DNA from: Rhizobium laguerreae
GTDB taxonomy: Bacteria; Pseudomonadota; Alphaproteobacteria; Rhizobiales; Rhizobiaceae
Direction: 5' to 3'
Length of the DNA stretch: 64,000 bases
Assembly (NCBI RefSeq): GCF_002008165.1
Contig: NZ_MRDM01000010.1
Span: forward strand, 368,541 to 432,540
This document shows positions 56,752 through 64,000 of the stretch, piece after piece. Positions within the stretch are counted from its first letter, which is position 1; each line of letters opens with the position of its first letter. Both the position numbers and the translations under genes were made by a program. The notes below the pieces were generated by a model that saw only the letters and a list, made by a program, of their open reading frames with translations, searched no databases and had not been told where the DNA came from.

Positions 56752-57027
56752 TCAGCCGGCGGCCCGCGCATTCAGCAGATGCAGCACCTGCCGTGTCTCG
56801 CGCATGATCTCCTCAAGCGCCTGCCTGTCGCATTCGCGATAGCCCGCCTTGGCGATCGACGTTCCGAGCTCCGAGATCACAGCGCAGCAGCGGGTGATTT
56901 TCAGCATGCCGATCGGCGACGTCCAGCCGCGGGCATTGCGGTCCTTATCGGCGCGCCGCATCGTATCGAGCATGGAGCAGATGAGCGAGAGGCGCTCGGT
57001 TTCGCGAACCAGTTTTTCCATGAACAT
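56752..57027 (-). CDS. Hypothetical protein, 91 residues, downstream of mutS
   Basis: A small, mostly helical protein (MFMEKLVRETERLSLICSML, then RECDRQALEEIMRETRQVLH) with three Cys and no signal or membrane segment. AGGAG lies nine bases before the ATG, and the start is 12 bases after the mutS stop, so it is co-transcribed with mutS. I do not recognise the family; the gene seems real because of its ribosome site, tight spacing and coding-like composition. Confidence 0.6.
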   Translation of the reverse strand: MFMEKLVRETERLSLICSMLDTMRRADKDRNARGWTSPIGMLKITRCCAVISELGTSIAKAGYRECDRQALEEIMRETRQVLHLLNARAAG

Positions 57028-57039
57028 GGCGCGCTACTC

Positions 57040-59766
57040 CTATTTCAGCTTCTTCTTGAGGTCGTAAAGCGCATCCATGGCCTCGCGCGGCGTCATGTCG
57101 TCAAGGCTCATCGCCTTCAGCGCCTCCTCAACCTTGGAAGGTCCGCGAGCCGTTTCCTCGCGGCGCACCGCCACCTGGAAGAGCGGCAGGTCGTCGATCA
57201 GCTGGCTCGCCGGGTTCTTACGGTCGGCATCTTCCAAGCGCGTCAGTACATCACGAGCCCGCGCCACGACCGAGGCCGGAAGCCCGGCAAGGCGGGCGAC
57301 CTGGATGCCGTAGGAGCGGTCTGCCGCACCCGGCCCGACCTCGTGCAGGAAGATGACGTCGCCGTCCCATTCCTTGACGCGCATTGTCGCGTTCGATAGC
57401 CGGCCAAGCTTTTCCGAAAGCACGGTCAACTCGTGGAAATGCGTGGCGAAGAGGCCGCGGCAGCGATTGGCCTCATGCAGGTGCTCGACGGCGGCCCAGG
57501 CGATCGAAAGACCGTCGAAGGTGGCGGTGCCGCGGCCGATCTCGTCGAGAATGACGAGGGAACGGTCGCTCGCCTGGTTGAGGATCGCAGCCGTTTCCAC
57601 CATCTCGACCATGAAGGTGGAGCGTCCGCGCGCCAGGTCGTCGGAGGCGCCGACACGCGAGAAAAGTCGGTCGACGATACCGATATGGGCTGATGTCGCC
57701 GGCACGAAGGAGCCCATTTGCGCCAGGATCGATATCAGCGCGTTCTGGCGCAGGAAGGTCGACTTGCCGCCCATGTTCGGGCCGGTCAGCAGCCAGATCG
57801 CCCCGTCCCGGTCGCCGGTCCTCGGCGACAGATCGCAATGATTGGCGACGAAGGGGCCGCCCGCCTGCCGCCGCAGCGCCTGCTCGACGACCGGATGGCG
57901 CCCGCCCTCGATGGCAAACATCTTCGAGCCGTCGACCTGCGGGCGGCAATAGGCCTGCTCCTCGGCGAGAAGCGCCAAGCCTGCGGCGACGTCGATGACG
58001 GCAAGCGCCCGGGCGCCCGCTTTGATCGCCTCGGCTTCGGCAACGACGGCCGCCGTCATCCTGTCGAAGGCTTCGAGCTCGATCGTCAGCGCCTGGTCGG
58101 CGGCATTGGCGATGCGGCTTTCGAGATCGGCAAGTTCGGTCGTGGTGAAGCGCATCGCGTTCGCCATCGTCTGGCGGTGGATGAAGCGGGCCTTCGCGTC
58201 GGCCGTCTCCGTCATCGGCGCGGCATTGCCGGCGGTGACTTCGATGAAATAACCAAGGACGTTGTTGTGCTTGATCTTCAGCGACCGGATGCCGGTCTCC
58301 TCGGCATATTGCAACTGCAGGCCGGCGATGACGCGACGCGACTGGTCGCGCAGGGCCCGGACCTCGTCGAGCTCGGAGTTGGCGCCGTCGCGCAGGAAGC
58401 CGCCATCGCGTTTCAACAGCGGCAATTCGTCGGCGAGCATCTCGGCAAGCAGCTTTTCCAGCGCCGCGGGAAGAGCCTGCAGCCCGGATAGCGCCTGGCC
58501 GAGCTCTTCGGGCAGCATCGCCTTGCCGAGCATCGCCGCAACTCCACCGGCCGCGTCAAGGCCCTGGCGGATCGCTGAGAGATCGCGCGGGCCGCCGCGG
58601 TCGAGCGCCAGGCGCGACAGGGCGCGCGGCATGTCGGGCACATGTTTCAGCGTGTCGCGCAGATTGCCGCAGAGCAGGGGTTCGTCGATCAGGAAGCCGA
58701 TCGAATCGAGCCGCGCATTGATGCGGGCGGGGTCGGTCAGCGGCGACATCAGCCGCTCGGCAAGAAGCCTGGCGCCGCCGCCGGTGACGGTGCGGTCGAT
58801 CGCCTTCAAGAGCGAACCGTTGCGATCGCCCGAAAGCGTGCGGGCAAGTTCGAGATTGGCGCGGGTGGCGGGATCGATGAACAGCGTCGAGGCCGCACTT
58901 TCCCGCTCCGGCTTTCCAAGCGGCGGACGCTCGGCAATCTGCGTTTTCTCGACATAGGCGACGGCTGCTGCTGCCGCCGCCAACTCGGCGCGCGAGAAGG
59001 TGCCGAAGCCGTCAAGCGTCGCGACGCCGAAATACCGCGCGATCCGGCCTTCGGCGCTGGCGCTGTCGAAGAGCACGGAAGGCTGCGGCACGGCTGTGCG
59101 GCCGAGCACGTCGAAGACCGGCTTGAGTTCGGGATCGTGGAAGATCGTGTCGGGCAGGATGAGTTCGCGTGGATCGATGCGCAGGATATCGGCAAGGAGG
59201 CGCGAGGCTTCGGTCTCGGCAAGCCGGAAGACGCCTGTGGAAATATCGATCCAGGCAAGCGCCAGCAAGGCCTCGCCGCTGGCGCGAATGCGGGTCAGCG
59301 CCATCAGATAGTTGGATTCCGAGGGCGAAAGCAGCTTTTCCTCGGTGATCGTGCCTGGAGTGACGAGGCGCACGACGTCACGCTTGACGACGGATTTCGC
59401 GCCGCGTTTCTTCGCTTCCGCCGGATCTTCGATCTGCTCGCAGACGGCGACGCGGAATCCGAGCGAAATCAGCTTCTGCAGATAATCGTCGGCTGCATGC
59501 ACCGGAACGCCGCACATCGGAATATCCTGGCCCATGTGCTGGCCGCGCTTGGTCAGCGTGATACCGAGCGCGCGTGAGGCTTCCAGCGCATCCTCGAAGA
59601 ACAGCTCGTAGAAGTCGCCCATGCGATAGAAGAGAAGCGAACCCGGATTGTTCGCCTTGATCTCGATATATTGCTCCATCATCGGCGTCGCCGAGGCACG
59701 GCTTTCCGCCGTGGCGAGCTCGGCCGCCGAAAAGGCTTCATTCCCTGTGTCTATTCGTGCGTTCAC
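57040..59766 (-). CDS. mutS: DNA mismatch repair protein MutS
   Basis: A 908-residue mismatch-recognition ATPase. The N-terminal mismatch-binding domain has the Phe-x-Glu motif in [15 protein letters not shown]; the ATPase has Walker [16 protein letters not shown] and [20 protein letters not shown], then AWAAVEHLH and FATHFHEL. Full length. It starts a short operon with the 91-residue gene and is divergent from the malic enzyme gene. Confidence 0.97.
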   Translation of the reverse strand: MNARIDTGNEAFSAAELATAESRASATPMMEQYIEIKANNPGSLLFYRMGDFYELFFEDALEASRALGITLTKRGQHMGQDIPMCGVPVHAADDYLQKLISLGFRVAVCEQIEDPAEAKKRGAKSVVKRDVVRLVTPGTITEEKLLSPSESNYLMALTRIRASGEALLALAWIDISTGVFRLAETEASRLLADILRIDPRELILPDTIFHDPELKPVFDVLGRTAVPQPSVLFDSASAEGRIARYFGVATLDGFGTFSRAELAAAAAAVAYVEKTQIAERPPLGKPERESAASTLFIDPATRANLELARTLSGDRNGSLLKAIDRTVTGGGARLLAERLMSPLTDPARINARLDSIGFLIDEPLLCGNLRDTLKHVPDMPRALSRLALDRGGPRDLSAIRQGLDAAGGVAAMLGKAMLPEELGQALSGLQALPAALEKLLAEMLADELPLLKRDGGFLRDGANSELDEVRALRDQSRRVIAGLQLQYAEETGIRSLKIKHNNVLGYFIEVTAGNAAPMTETADAKARFIHRQTMANAMRFTTTELADLESRIANAADQALTIELEAFDRMTAAVVAEAEAIKAGARALAVIDVAAGLALLAEEQAYCRPQVDGSKMFAIEGGRHPVVEQALRRQAGGPFVANHCDLSPRTGDRDGAIWLLTGPNMGGKSTFLRQNALISILAQMGSFVPATSAHIGIVDRLFSRVGASDDLARGRSTFMVEMVETAAILNQASDRSLVILDEIGRGTATFDGLSIAWAAVEHLHEANRCRGLFATHFHELTVLSEKLGRLSNATMRVKEWDGDVIFLHEVGPGAADRSYGIQVARLAGLPASVVARARDVLTRLEDADRKNPASQLIDDLPLFQVAVRREETARGPSKVEEALKAMSLDDMTPREAMDALYDLKKKLK

Positions 59767-59879
59767 GGAGGTGCAGTTTTTCCCAAAAAAACAGGTGCCA
59801 ACCCTATCCGCGCGCCGCTATAGATGACAACAGCATTTGAGGAAGAGCAAAGCGTCGCCCACAGGACGTTGGAGGATTT

Positions 59880-62162
59880 ATGCCCGATATCGATAAGAAG
59901 GACCGGCCGGTGACCTCAGTTACCGACCAGGAGGCGCTCGATTTTCACGCAATGGGCCGGCCCGGCAAGCTGGAGATCAACCCGACCAAGCCGATGGCGA
60001 CGCAACGCGACCTCTCGCTTGCCTATTCGCCGGGTGTTGCCGTGCCCGTGAAGGCAATCGCCGCCGATCCGCAGACAGCCTACGACTATACGGCGCGCGG
60101 CAACATGGTCGCCGTCATTTCCAACGGCACGGCGATCCTCGGCCTGGGCAATCTCGGCGCGCTGGCGTCCAAGCCGGTCATGGAAGGCAAGGCGGTGCTG
60201 TTCAAGCGCTTCGCCGATGTCGATTCCATCGACCTCGAGATCGATACGGAAAATGTCGACGAGTTCATCAACTGCGTGCGCTTCCTCGGTCCCTCCTTCG
60301 GCGGCATCAACCTCGAGGATATCAAGGCGCCGGATTGTTTCGTCATCGAAAGCCGGCTGCGCGAGCTGATGGACATCCCGGTGTTCCATGACGACCAGCA
60401 TGGCACGGCGATCATCGCCGCCGCCGGCCTGATTAACGCGCTGGAGCTGACCGGCCGCGACCTGAAGACGACGAAACTCGTCTGCAACGGTGCGGGCGCT
60501 GCGGCGATCGCCTGCGTCGAACTCATCAAGGCAATGGGTTTTGCGCCTGACAACGTCATCCTCTGCGACACCAAGGGCGTCATCTACCAGGGCCGCACCG
60601 AGGGCATGAACCAGTGGAAATCGGCGCATGCGGCAATGACCGACACGCGCACGTTGGAAGAGGCGATGAAGGGCGCCGACGTCGTCTTCGGCCTGTCGCA
60701 GAAGGGCGCGTTTTCGGCCAAGATGATCCGCTCGATGGCGGAGCGGCCGATCATCTTCGCCATGGCCAATCCCGATCCCGAGATCACCCCGGAAGAGGTA
60801 GCCCGCATCCGCGACGACGCCATCATGGCGACCGGCCGTTCGGACTATCCGAACCAGGTCAACAACGTCCTCGGCTTTCCCTATATCTTCCGCGGCGCTC
60901 TCGATGTCCGCGCCTCCACAATCAACGACGCTATGAAGATCGCCGCCGTCAACGCGTTGGCAAATCTTGCCCGCGAGGACGTGCCTGATGACGTCGTTGC
61001 CGCCTATCAGGGCAACCGGCCGCGTTTCGGCTCGCAATATATCATCCCCGTTCCCTTCGATCCGCGCCTGATCTCGGCGATCCCGGTCGCGGTCGCGCAA
61101 GCCGCGATCGAAAGCGGCGTCGCCCGCAAGGTCATCACCGACATGGCCGGTTATGCCCGCGAGCTTTCGGCGCGCCGCGATCCGATCGCCTCGACGCTAG
61201 CCAGCCTTTACGAGCGCGTCCGCCGCCGTCCGAAGCGCATCGTCTTTGCCGAGGCCGAGGAAGAACAGGTCTTGCGTGCGGCCATGTCCTACGCCAACCA
61301 GCAGCTCGGCACCGCCATCCTGCTCGGCCGCGAGGACCTGATCCGGGCGACGGCGGAACGTGCCGGCATCGATCTCAACCGGCCGGGCCTCGAAATCGTC
61401 AATGCCCGGCTTTCGACCCGGGTCGAGGCCTATATCGACTATCTCTATGCCCGGCTGCAGCGGCACGGTTATCTCCACCGCGACGCCCAGCGACTGATCC
61501 ATAACGACCGCAACCACTTCGCAGCCACCATGGTGGCGCTCGGCGATGCCGACGGCATGGTGACGGGGATCACCCGCAATTATTCGACGGCACTCGAGGA
61601 TGTGCGCCGCTGCATCGACGAGAAGCCGGGCCACCGCGTCATCGGCGTGTCGCTGGCGCTTTGCCGCGGCCGCACGGTCTTTGTTGCCGATACCGCGGTG
61701 CACGACATGCCGACGGCCGAGGAGCTTGCCGATATCGCCGAAGAGGCCGCCGGTCTGGCGCGGCGCATGGGTTATTCGCCGCGGGTCGCCATGCTGGCCT
61801 ATTCCACCTTCGGCCATCCCTCGGGCGAACGTTCCGAGCGGGTGCGCGAGGCGGTGAAGATCCTCGACAAGCGCCGCGTCGATTTCGAATATGACGGCGA
61901 GATGGCGGCCGACGTCGCTCTGAACCGCAAGGTGATGGAGCAATATCCCTTCTGCCGCCTTTCCGGCCCGGCCAACGTGCTCGTCATGCCGGCTTTCCAC
62001 TCGGCCTCGATCTCGACCAAGATGCTGCAGGAGCTCGGGGGCTCCACGGTGATCGGCCCGATCCTCGTCGGTCTCGACAAGCCGGTGCAGATCACCTCGA
62101 TGGGTGCCAAGGACAGCGACATCGTCAATATGGCTGCGATCGCCGCCTACGGGGCGGGCTAG
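59880..62162 (+). CDS. Malic enzyme with phosphotransacetylase-like C-terminal domain
   Basis: A 760-residue protein. Residues about 20-430 are the malic enzyme (SLAYSPGVAVPVKAI, FHDDQHGTAIIAAAGL, VCNGAGAAAIACVELI) that converts malate to pyruvate and CO2 with NAD(P)+. Residues about 440-755 resemble phosphotransacetylase (RIVFAEAEEEQVLRAAMSYA and AYSTFGHPSGERSERVREAV), a regulatory addition common in rhizobia. Position next to mutS/glnD matches tme (NADP-dependent) rather than dme of Sinorhizobium, but cofactor use cannot be read here. GGAGGATTT precedes the ATG. Confidence 0.92.
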   Translation: MPDIDKKDRPVTSVTDQEALDFHAMGRPGKLEINPTKPMATQRDLSLAYSPGVAVPVKAIAADPQTAYDYTARGNMVAVISNGTAILGLGNLGALASKPVMEGKAVLFKRFADVDSIDLEIDTENVDEFINCVRFLGPSFGGINLEDIKAPDCFVIESRLRELMDIPVFHDDQHGTAIIAAAGLINALELTGRDLKTTKLVCNGAGAAAIACVELIKAMGFAPDNVILCDTKGVIYQGRTEGMNQWKSAHAAMTDTRTLEEAMKGADVVFGLSQKGAFSAKMIRSMAERPIIFAMANPDPEITPEEVARIRDDAIMATGRSDYPNQVNNVLGFPYIFRGALDVRASTINDAMKIAAVNALANLAREDVPDDVVAAYQGNRPRFGSQYIIPVPFDPRLISAIPVAVAQAAIESGVARKVITDMAGYARELSARRDPIASTLASLYERVRRRPKRIVFAEAEEEQVLRAAMSYANQQLGTAILLGREDLIRATAERAGIDLNRPGLEIVNARLSTRVEAYIDYLYARLQRHGYLHRDAQRLIHNDRNHFAATMVALGDADGMVTGITRNYSTALEDVRRCIDEKPGHRVIGVSLALCRGRTVFVADTAVHDMPTAEELADIAEEAAGLARRMGYSPRVAMLAYSTFGHPSGERSERVREAVKILDKRRVDFEYDGEMAADVALNRKVMEQYPFCRLSGPANVLVMPAFHSASISTKMLQELGGSTVIGPILVGLDKPVQITSMGAKDSDIVNMAAIAAYGAG

Positions 62163-62186
62163 TAGTCTTCTTCGCCTATAACAGAG

Positions 62187-62228
62187 ATATGTGCCCGGCT
62201 AGCAGCGCGCCCGCCGGGCACATATTTT
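62187..62228 (+). terminator. Probable terminator of the malic enzyme gene
   Basis: ATATGTGCCCGGC and GCCGGGCACATAT form a perfect 13-base stem with a 13-base loop, followed by TTT, starting 25 bases after the stop. Confidence 0.75.
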
Positions 62229-62304
62229 GAGACATGAGCCGGAGTTCAATTCGGTCTGGGGACCGTCAAGACCGACCCCTCAACGCTGCATCGTCTGAAT
62301 TATC

Positions 62305-63183
62305 CTAACTGGCGAAGCGGCCGGCGTCGGCGCCGTAATAATTCAGATAACGGTCCGAAATGCTGGAGATCGGCAGCACGATCAGCACGTCGGTCGTGTT
62401 GAAGGCATGATCGACGACCGCGTCGGAGCCGACCATCGCACCGAGGCGCAGATAGCCCTTGATCAGCGGCGGCAGAGCCATCAGCGCCCGCTTCGGGTTG
62501 ATAGCCTCGACCGGCATCAGGTCCATGTTGCGGGCCAGATGCGGCAAGGCGCCGACGGCCCATTCGTTCTTCGCCAGCACATTGTGGTAGAGGAAGGACA
62601 GCGCCAGCGCGTGGCTTTCGAGATAGACGCCGGGGAAAGACGCGCAGCCGAACATGGCGCTGACGCCGTGCTTCAGCGCGTAGGCCCAGTTGCCCTGCCA
62701 CAGGAGCTCGACGGTGCGCTTGGTGCGGTATTCCGGCAGCACGCAGGAGCGGCCGAGCTCCATGAAGCGCTTGTCCGGATGTTTGGCGATGAGGCCTTCG
62801 ATTTCGAATTCGGAAGCCGAGTAAAAACCGCCATTGGCGATGGCGACATCCTGACGCAGCAGACGGTATGTGCCCACGATCTGGTCTTCCGGGTCGCCCT
62901 CGATCGAGCGGTCGAGCACGAGAAGATGATCGCAGACAGCGTCATAGGCATCGACATCGCGCTGGCGGCGCATGGCGTCCAGCGGCAGCTGCGCCTTCAT
63001 TTCGTCGACGAAAACGCGGTAACGCACGGCCTGGGCGGCATCGATCTCGCGTGCCGTGCGGGCAAGGCGGGTCTCCAGATTGCCGATGCGGCCGAGGATA
63101 TCGCCGTCCTTCTGTACAGCAGCCGTCGAGGGCCGTGCAGCCTCCGCGGTGGTGTCACGATTCAGGATGTCGATGGCGGACAT
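62305..63183 (-). CDS. olsB: L-ornithine N-alpha-acyltransferase OlsB
   Basis: A 292-residue GNAT-like acyltransferase that puts a 3-hydroxyacyl chain from acyl-ACP on ornithine, the first step of ornithine lipid synthesis. Family features: REIDAAQAVRYRVFVDEMKA, QIVGTYRLLRQDVA, FMELGRSCVLPEYRTKRTVE and a C-terminal hydrophobic ending with LPISSISDRYLNYYG. Position after the malic enzyme gene matches the Sinorhizobium order. olsA-like acts next in the pathway. Confidence 0.9.
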   Translation of the reverse strand: MSAIDILNRDTTAEAARPSTAAVQKDGDILGRIGNLETRLARTAREIDAAQAVRYRVFVDEMKAQLPLDAMRRQRDVDAYDAVCDHLLVLDRSIEGDPEDQIVGTYRLLRQDVAIANGGFYSASEFEIEGLIAKHPDKRFMELGRSCVLPEYRTKRTVELLWQGNWAYALKHGVSAMFGCASFPGVYLESHALALSFLYHNVLAKNEWAVGALPHLARNMDLMPVEAINPKRALMALPPLIKGYLRLGAMVGSDAVVDHAFNTTDVLIVLPISSISDRYLNYYGADAGRFAS

Positions 63184-63291
63184 GACGATTCTCCCGTTAC
63201 CGGCTTATCGACGCCATAAAACACTTCTCTACGACAGGAAAGTGACATTTTGAATTTCCAAGCGCAAGAAGCGTGCCGGTTTCTGAGGCGC

Positions 63292-64000
63292 TCACCGCGC
63301 CTCTGCCCGGCGGGCGGAAAGGGCGGCAACCGCCTGAACTTCGGTCAGCAGCCGCACCGGATCGACCGGCTTTATCATGACGCGATTGGCGCCGTTGAGC
63401 AAGACTTGGCGGCGTGATTCGTCGCTCTTGTCGGCGGTCAGTACGATCACCGGCACCGGCGCGAGATCGAGCCGCCGCTCGTGGCCGCGCAGGCGTCCTA
63501 GCATGTCGATACCGTTGCCGCCAGGCATCGAGAGATCGCTGATGATGATATCGGGCCGGGCATTGGCGTCGCAGAGCGCACAGTCGAGCAGTGTCTCGAA
63601 ATCTTCGACATGGCGCACCTTGTGCCCGCCCTTTTCCAGAACGACACGCACCAGCATGGCATTGATCGGATCGTCTTCGCCGAGCAGGATGCTGAGCCCG
63701 CTGGCGGCAACCAGCGTCTCCGCCACCGAAAGCCCGAAACCCGGCTGGTTGTCGTTCAGCGCGTCGCGCTTCTCCATGCCGCGCATGCGCCCGCGCAGCA
63801 CGTCGATCAGCGACTGTTCGCGCAGCGGCCGGATCAGCCAGGCATCGAAGAGGTCAAGCGGATGGGCGCTACGCTCTTCCGGATTGACGAGCAGGACCTT
63901 GCGCAAACCGAGTGCTGCGATTTCGGCGCGATCGGCAAGATGAGCGGAAAATTCCGCCGACATCCGATGGTCGATGATGATGTCGGTCGACCGCCGTCCG
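63292..64000 (-). CDS. Hybrid sensor kinase, C-terminal part with two receiver-like domains (partial)
   Basis: The frame has its stop at 63292 and stays open to the right edge, so the protein continues outside. The part seen starts DIIIDHRMSAEFSAHL, a receiver-like domain with VLLVNPEERSAHP and AWLIRPLREQSLIDVL. A complete second receiver follows: SILLGEDDPINAMLVRVVLE (acidic pocket), IIISDLSMPGGNGIDMLGRL (phospho-Asp), VPVIVLTADK and RVMIKPVDPVRLL (Lys). The kinase part lies outside the window. Target unknown. Confidence 0.8.
   Translation of the reverse strand, partial: GRRSTDIIIDHRMSAEFSAHLADRAEIAALGLRKVLLVNPEERSAHPLDLFDAWLIRPLREQSLIDVLRGRMRGMEKRDALNDNQPGFGLSVAETLVAASGLSILLGEDDPINAMLVRVVLEKGGHKVRHVEDFETLLDCALCDANARPDIIISDLSMPGGNGIDMLGRLRGHERRLDLAPVPVIVLTADKSDESRRQVLLNGANRVMIKPVDPVRLLTEVQAVAALSARRAEAR

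Overview
The window is a gene-dense, GC-rich chromosomal segment from a Rhizobium of the leguminosarum/etli type (alphaproteobacteria). The evidence is the gene order praR(phrR)-lnt(actA), olsA and olsB, a Mur-type Fur protein, a glnD/mutS/malic enzyme block, DUF1150 and DUF2277 proteins, RIME-type intergenic mosaic repeats, and a ROSE-like leader before a small heat-shock gene. I see no rRNA, tRNA, CRISPR array, transposase or prophage gene. Almost everything is core housekeeping; the accessory part lies mainly in the first 19 kb and around 48.6-52.1 kb.

Layout. 1-11.4 kb: fragment of an Lrp/AsnC regulator, a GFA-type protein, an S10 peptidase, an FCD GntR regulator with a CynX-like MFS carrier, a probable 23-residue peptide gene, a class II glutamine amidotransferase, coaBC, an SDR, two LysR regulators, an MFS exporter and a VOC protein. 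11.4-18.7 kb (minus strand): a tight six-gene operon encoding a HAL-like lyase, a hydantoinase-like amidohydrolase, an M20 carbamoylase-like hydrolase, a DUF917/S-methylthiohydantoin desulfurase-like protein, a TfoX-N protein and a urocanase-like hydratase. These are the five enzyme families of bacterial ergothioneine (or S-methyl-ergothioneine) breakdown to glutamate. Three of them have altered active-site positions: the lyase lacks the Ala-Ser-Gly triad that forms the MIO cofactor, the urocanase homologue has Ala where the catalytic Cys lies, and the hydantoinase homologue has Gln for the first metal-binding His. This is the most interesting system in the window.

18.9-26 kb: ubiB, ubiE, mutM, an enoyl-CoA hydratase, rpsT, then an 858-base gene-free stretch rich in GANTC sites, then dnaA. 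26-34.6 kb: saccharopine dehydrogenase-like protein, hemW, rdgB, a VOC protein, rph, hrcA, grpE, a nucleoside hydrolase, and an Hsp20 gene with a sigma-32-like promoter and a ROSE-like RNA thermometer. 34.8-46.6 kb (all minus): trmB, metK, praR, lnt, corC-like, ybeY, phoH/ybeZ, miaB, olsA, mur, rimI, tsaB, nfu. Many of these overlap by 1-4 bases, so translation is probably coupled.

46.7-52.1 kb: universal stress protein, trpS, VOC, M15 peptidase, TetR regulator, an NAD-dependent reductase and a SnoaL-like protein, with two complete RIME-type repeats. 52.1-64 kb: murJ, glnD, an unknown 91-residue protein, mutS, a malic enzyme with a phosphotransacetylase-like C-terminal domain, olsB and the 3' part of a two-receiver hybrid kinase. 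All assignments rest on reading motifs and on memory of the families; no database search was run.
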